NCBI RefSeq assembly: GCF_014196525.1
Contig: NZ_JACIDX010000006.1
Location: forward strand, 1-64,000
Source of the DNA: Novosphingobium sediminicola
GTDB taxonomy: Bacteria > Pseudomonadota > Alphaproteobacteria > Sphingomonadales > Sphingomonadaceae
DNA: 64,000 bases
Direction of reading: 5' to 3'
Below the pieces are notes generated by a model. The model was not told where the DNA came from. It did no database searches and worked only from the letters and a program-made list of their open reading frames with translations. The position numbers and the translations under genes are program-made. This document shows positions 61,825-64,000 of this stretch, piece after piece (the stretch's first letter is position 1; each line of letters opens with the position of its first letter).

Positions 61825-62751
61825 TCAGAGCGCGAGGCCCGCCGTTTCGGGCAGACCCGCCATCAGGTTGAGGCTCTGGACCGCAGCGCCGCTTGCGCCC
61901 TTGCCCAGATTGTCGAGCACGGCGACAAGGCGCGCCTGCGTGCCATCGGCGCTGCCGAAAACATGCAGCGTGAGCGCATCGGAAGGCGCCATCGAGGCGC
62001 GCAGCAGCATTTCGGCAGGCGTTCCCGCCTCGGCCACGCGCACGATCAAGCCATCGGCATAAAACGCCGCCAGCCCTTCGCGCAGCGCATCGACCGAAGC
62101 CGCGCCGGGGATCGCGGCCAGAGGCAGCGGTACCTCGACCCACATGCCGCGATGGGCCGGAATCACGCTGGGGGCAAAGACCGGGGCATGGGCAAGCCCG
62201 GCATAGCGCGTCATTTCGGGCACATGCTTATGCCCCATGCCCAGACCATAGGCGCGGAAAGCGATGTCGCGGTCTTCTTCAAACCGCTCGATCAACGCCT
62301 TGCCGCCGCCCGAATAGCCCGACACGGCATTGACGGTATAAGGCCAGTCGGCAGGCAGAAGTCCGGCGCGCACCAGCGGCGCGACCAGCGCGATAAAGCC
62401 GGTGGGATAGCAGCCCGGATTGGCGATCCGGTCCGCGCCCGCCACTGCCTCACGCCCGACGATCTCGGGGAAGCCATAGGTCCAGCCCGGCGTTACGCGA
62501 TGGGCGGTGCTGGCGTCGATGATGCGCACCTTGGACCCTTGCGCCATCTCGACGGCTTCACGCGCGGCATCGTCATGCAGGCACAGGATCGCGAAATCGG
62601 CGGCGTGCAGCGCTTCCTTGCGCGCGCTGCTGTCCTTGCGGCGCGTGTCATCCAGAATGATCAGGTCGAATTCCGACCGTCCGCCCAGCCGGTCGGCGAT
62701 TTCCAGGCCCGTGGTGCCCGCGGCACCATCGATGAACACGCTCAGGCTCAT
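61825..62751 (-). CDS. argC: N-acetyl-gamma-glutamyl-phosphate reductase
   Basis: The 308-residue enzyme makes N-acetylglutamate semialdehyde in arginine synthesis. It has the NADP loop FIDGAAGTTGLEIADRL, the catalytic cysteine in ANPGCYPTGFIAL, and the VSGYSGGGK substrate loop. It belongs to the shorter type 2 ArgC family. The ATG at 62751 fits that family; the frame upstream adds no conserved sequence. The start overlaps the stop of the SH3-like gene (ATGA). Confidence 0.95.
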   Translation of the reverse strand: MSLSVFIDGAAGTTGLEIADRLGGRSEFDLIILDDTRRKDSSARKEALHAADFAILCLHDDAAREAVEMAQGSKVRIIDASTAHRVTPGWTYGFPEIVGREAVAGADRIANPGCYPTGFIALVAPLVRAGLLPADWPYTVNAVSGYSGGGKALIERFEEDRDIAFRAYGLGMGHKHVPEMTRYAGLAHAPVFAPSVIPAHRGMWVEVPLPLAAIPGAASVDALREGLAAFYADGLIVRVAEAGTPAEMLLRASMAPSDALTLHVFGSADGTQARLVAVLDNLGKGASGAAVQSLNLMAGLPETAGLAL

Positions 62752-63080
62752 GCCAGTTTCTCCAGTTGATCGGCGGCGATATAGCCGACCATGCCGCCGG
62801 GAATCTCGCCCCACGCATGGCCGCCTGCCAGATCGAGCACATCAAATTGCGCGCCCGAACTCAGGCTGGCGATGGCCTCGCCCCCCGGAGCACGCAAAAC
62901 CTTGGTTTCGCCCATGGCGCGATGCGGCATAGGCACCACATAGTGGGGCACAAACACCTGTCCCGCCAAGCGAATATGCGCAACATCGCCGCGCACCGGG
63001 ACATGGGCCGGATCGGGTTTGGCCGCAGGGCCGCTCAACGCGAAAGAAGCGCCCAAAGCCGGAACCTGATTTTCAAACAT
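62748..63080 (-). CDS. Small bacterial SH3-like protein
   Basis: The 110-residue protein begins with ALGASFALSGPAAKPDPAHVPVRGDVAHIRLAGQVFVPHYVVPM, a segment I associate with the N-terminal region of sphingomonad NlpC/P60 (C40) peptidases. An SH3-like unit follows: TKVLRAPGGEAIASLSSGAQFDVLDLAGGHAWGEIPGGMVGYIAADQLE. No NlpC/P60 catalytic domain follows, so it may be a stand-alone substrate-binding piece or a shortened form. The stop overlaps argC, and the M17 aminopeptidase gene lies upstream on the same strand, which is the usual neighbour of the C40 gene. Confidence 0.65.
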   Translation of the reverse strand: MFENQVPALGASFALSGPAAKPDPAHVPVRGDVAHIRLAGQVFVPHYVVPMPHRAMGETKVLRAPGGEAIASLSSGAQFDVLDLAGGHAWGEIPGGMVGYIAADQLEKLA

Positions 63081-63161
63081 AGACAAACTCGCCTGCCCCC
63101 CGGAACGGAAAGGCGCGCGCTTAGCGGGAAGGCGAGAATTCTGCAAGTTTTGCGGGAAAAT

Positions 63162-64000
63162 TCACCCAAAACGCGCCCGCAGCATCGCCCATGCCGCGCG
63201 CAGGCCCAGCGCGTCGCCGCCCTTGGGGCGTCCCGGCTTGGCGGCGGGGCGCCATGCGAATGTGTCGAAATGCGCCCAGTCGATCCCTTCGCCCACGAAA
63301 CGGTCGAGGAACAGCGCGGCCACGCTGGCGCCGGCAAAACCGCCGGCGGGGGCGTTGTTCATGTCGGCAATGTCGGATTTGAGCCATTCGCGATAGCCAT
63401 CATACAAAGGCAGCCGCCAGACCGGATCATCGCAGGCCAGTCCGGCGTCCAGCAAAGCCTGCGCCGTATCGTCGGCCCTGGCAAACATAGCGGGCAGATC
63501 CGGCCCCAGCGCCACCCGCGCCGCGCCCGTCAGCGTGGCGAAATCGAGGATCAGGTCGGGCTTGCCCTCGCTGGCCCGCGTCAGAGCGTCGCCAAGGATC
63601 AGGCGCCCTTCGGCATCGGTATTGCCGATTTCCACCGAGAGGCCTGCCCGGCTGCGCAGCACGTCGCCGGGGCGGAACGATCCGCCCGATACCGCATTCT
63701 CCACCGCCGGGATCAGCAGGTGCAGCCGCACCTTCAGCCCGCTCTCCATCACCAGCCGCGCCAGCGCGAGGGCATGGGCCGCCCCGCCCATATCCTTCTT
63801 CATGATGAGCATCGCGCTGGACGGCTTGATGTCCAGCCCGCCCGAATCGAAACACACACCCTTGCCGACAATGGCGAGGCGAGGGGCTTTCTCATCGCCC
63901 CATTCGATCTCGATCATGCGCGGGGCGTGGCTGCGCGCGGCGGCGCGGCCCACCATATGGACCATCGGAAAATCATGCTCCAGCGCCTCGCCGCGCGTCA
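63162..64000 (-). CDS. M17 leucyl aminopeptidase family protein, partial at the right edge
   Basis: About 279 C-terminal residues are visible and the 5' part lies beyond 64000. The metal and active-site segments are VGKGVCFDSGGLDIKPSSAM, KKDMGGAAHALA and IGNTDAEGRLILGDALTRA, as in PepA-type enzymes that release N-terminal residues with two zinc ions. The C-terminal part is more divergent than in E. coli PepA (GGFAGASVAALFLDRFVGEGIDWAHFDTFAW). It is followed by the SH3-like gene on the same strand. Confidence 0.92.
   Translation of the reverse strand, partial: TRGEALEHDFPMVHMVGRAAARSHAPRMIEIEWGDEKAPRLAIVGKGVCFDSGGLDIKPSSAMLIMKKDMGGAAHALALARLVMESGLKVRLHLLIPAVENAVSGGSFRPGDVLRSRAGLSVEIGNTDAEGRLILGDALTRASEGKPDLILDFATLTGAARVALGPDLPAMFARADDTAQALLDAGLACDDPVWRLPLYDGYREWLKSDIADMNNAPAGGFAGASVAALFLDRFVGEGIDWAHFDTFAWRPAAKPGRPKGGDALGLRAAWAMLRARFG

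Overview
The window is a high-GC chromosomal segment from an alphaproteobacterium, most likely Sphingomonadales and close to Novosphingobium or Sphingobium. The gene order supports this: dnaA-rpsT-mutM // ubiE-ubiB ... coaBC-dut, secB // timA-mltA-smr, ispH-thrB-rnhA, argS-SPOR-nagZ-scpA-scpB-tatABC, bpt-tamA-tamB and glnB-glnA are typical of that order. The taxonomic call is inference from synteny and protein style, not from a search. Almost all of the window is core chromosome with tightly packed, often overlapping genes.

Layout. 1-692 is a nested mobile-DNA scar: the 5' end of an IS256-type transposase gene sits inside a truncated serine recombinase gene, and that element lies inside the sirtuin gene cobB, whose 5' third is gone. 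1294-2816 holds an adenine DNA methyltransferase split over two overlapping ORFs. 2813-10879 is an apparent peptide-use locus: a secreted metzincin-like protease, a divergent Lrp/AsnC regulator, a TonB-dependent receptor and an exported M20 (AbgB-like) hydrolase. 10977-20907 is the dnaA neighbourhood (moeB-like gene, dnaA, rpsT, mutM, ubiE, ubiB, a GT-C-like membrane protein, coaBC, dut). 20967-25028 carries a DUF4136 lipoprotein, trpS, murJ and secB on the minus strand. 25312-27896 carries timA, mltA and smr. 28153-30548 is ahpF and ahpC. 30716-37116 includes aroC, small ORFs, an ArsC-like thioredoxin-fold protein, pnuC with a NadR-type kinase, ubiG and lysC. 37362-39777 is ispH-thrB-rnhA. 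39851-47437 runs from a lipoprotein through argS, a SPOR protein, nagZ and scpAB to tatABC. 47663-50286 is an exported amidohydrolase with a beta-hydroxyacid dehydrogenase. 50424-59263 is ilvA, bpt, tamA and tamB. 59595-64000 is glnB-glnA, argC, an SH3-like protein and a partial M17 aminopeptidase.

The most unusual structure is a family of composite, palindrome-rich intergenic repeats of about 195-245 bp. There are six well-preserved or half-deleted copies plus two tandem-gene copies and two diverged or partial ones (11790, 19007, 27902, 34854, 37134, 47446, 59280, 29760, 15415). Each sits close to gene ends and is built from exchangeable modules: a GCCTCCGGCGGG-flanked hairpin at one or both ends, a central GCCTGCGGCGC / GCGCCGCAGGC inverted repeat, a conserved GCGTCCGAC...GCCGAACC block, and an alternative end built on a GCGAGGGTCTAGACCCTCGC hairpin. 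Base changes on one side of the stems are matched on the other. A second regulatory point of interest is a cluster of DnaA-box-like sequences between dnaA and one of these repeats.

Functionally the window joins housekeeping systems (replication initiation, ubiquinone, CoA and nucleotide synthesis, Sec and Tat export, outer-membrane assembly by TamAB, nitrogen assimilation by GlnA/GlnB) with one accessory-looking nutrient locus and one remnant of mobile DNA. No tRNA, rRNA or CRISPR array was seen.
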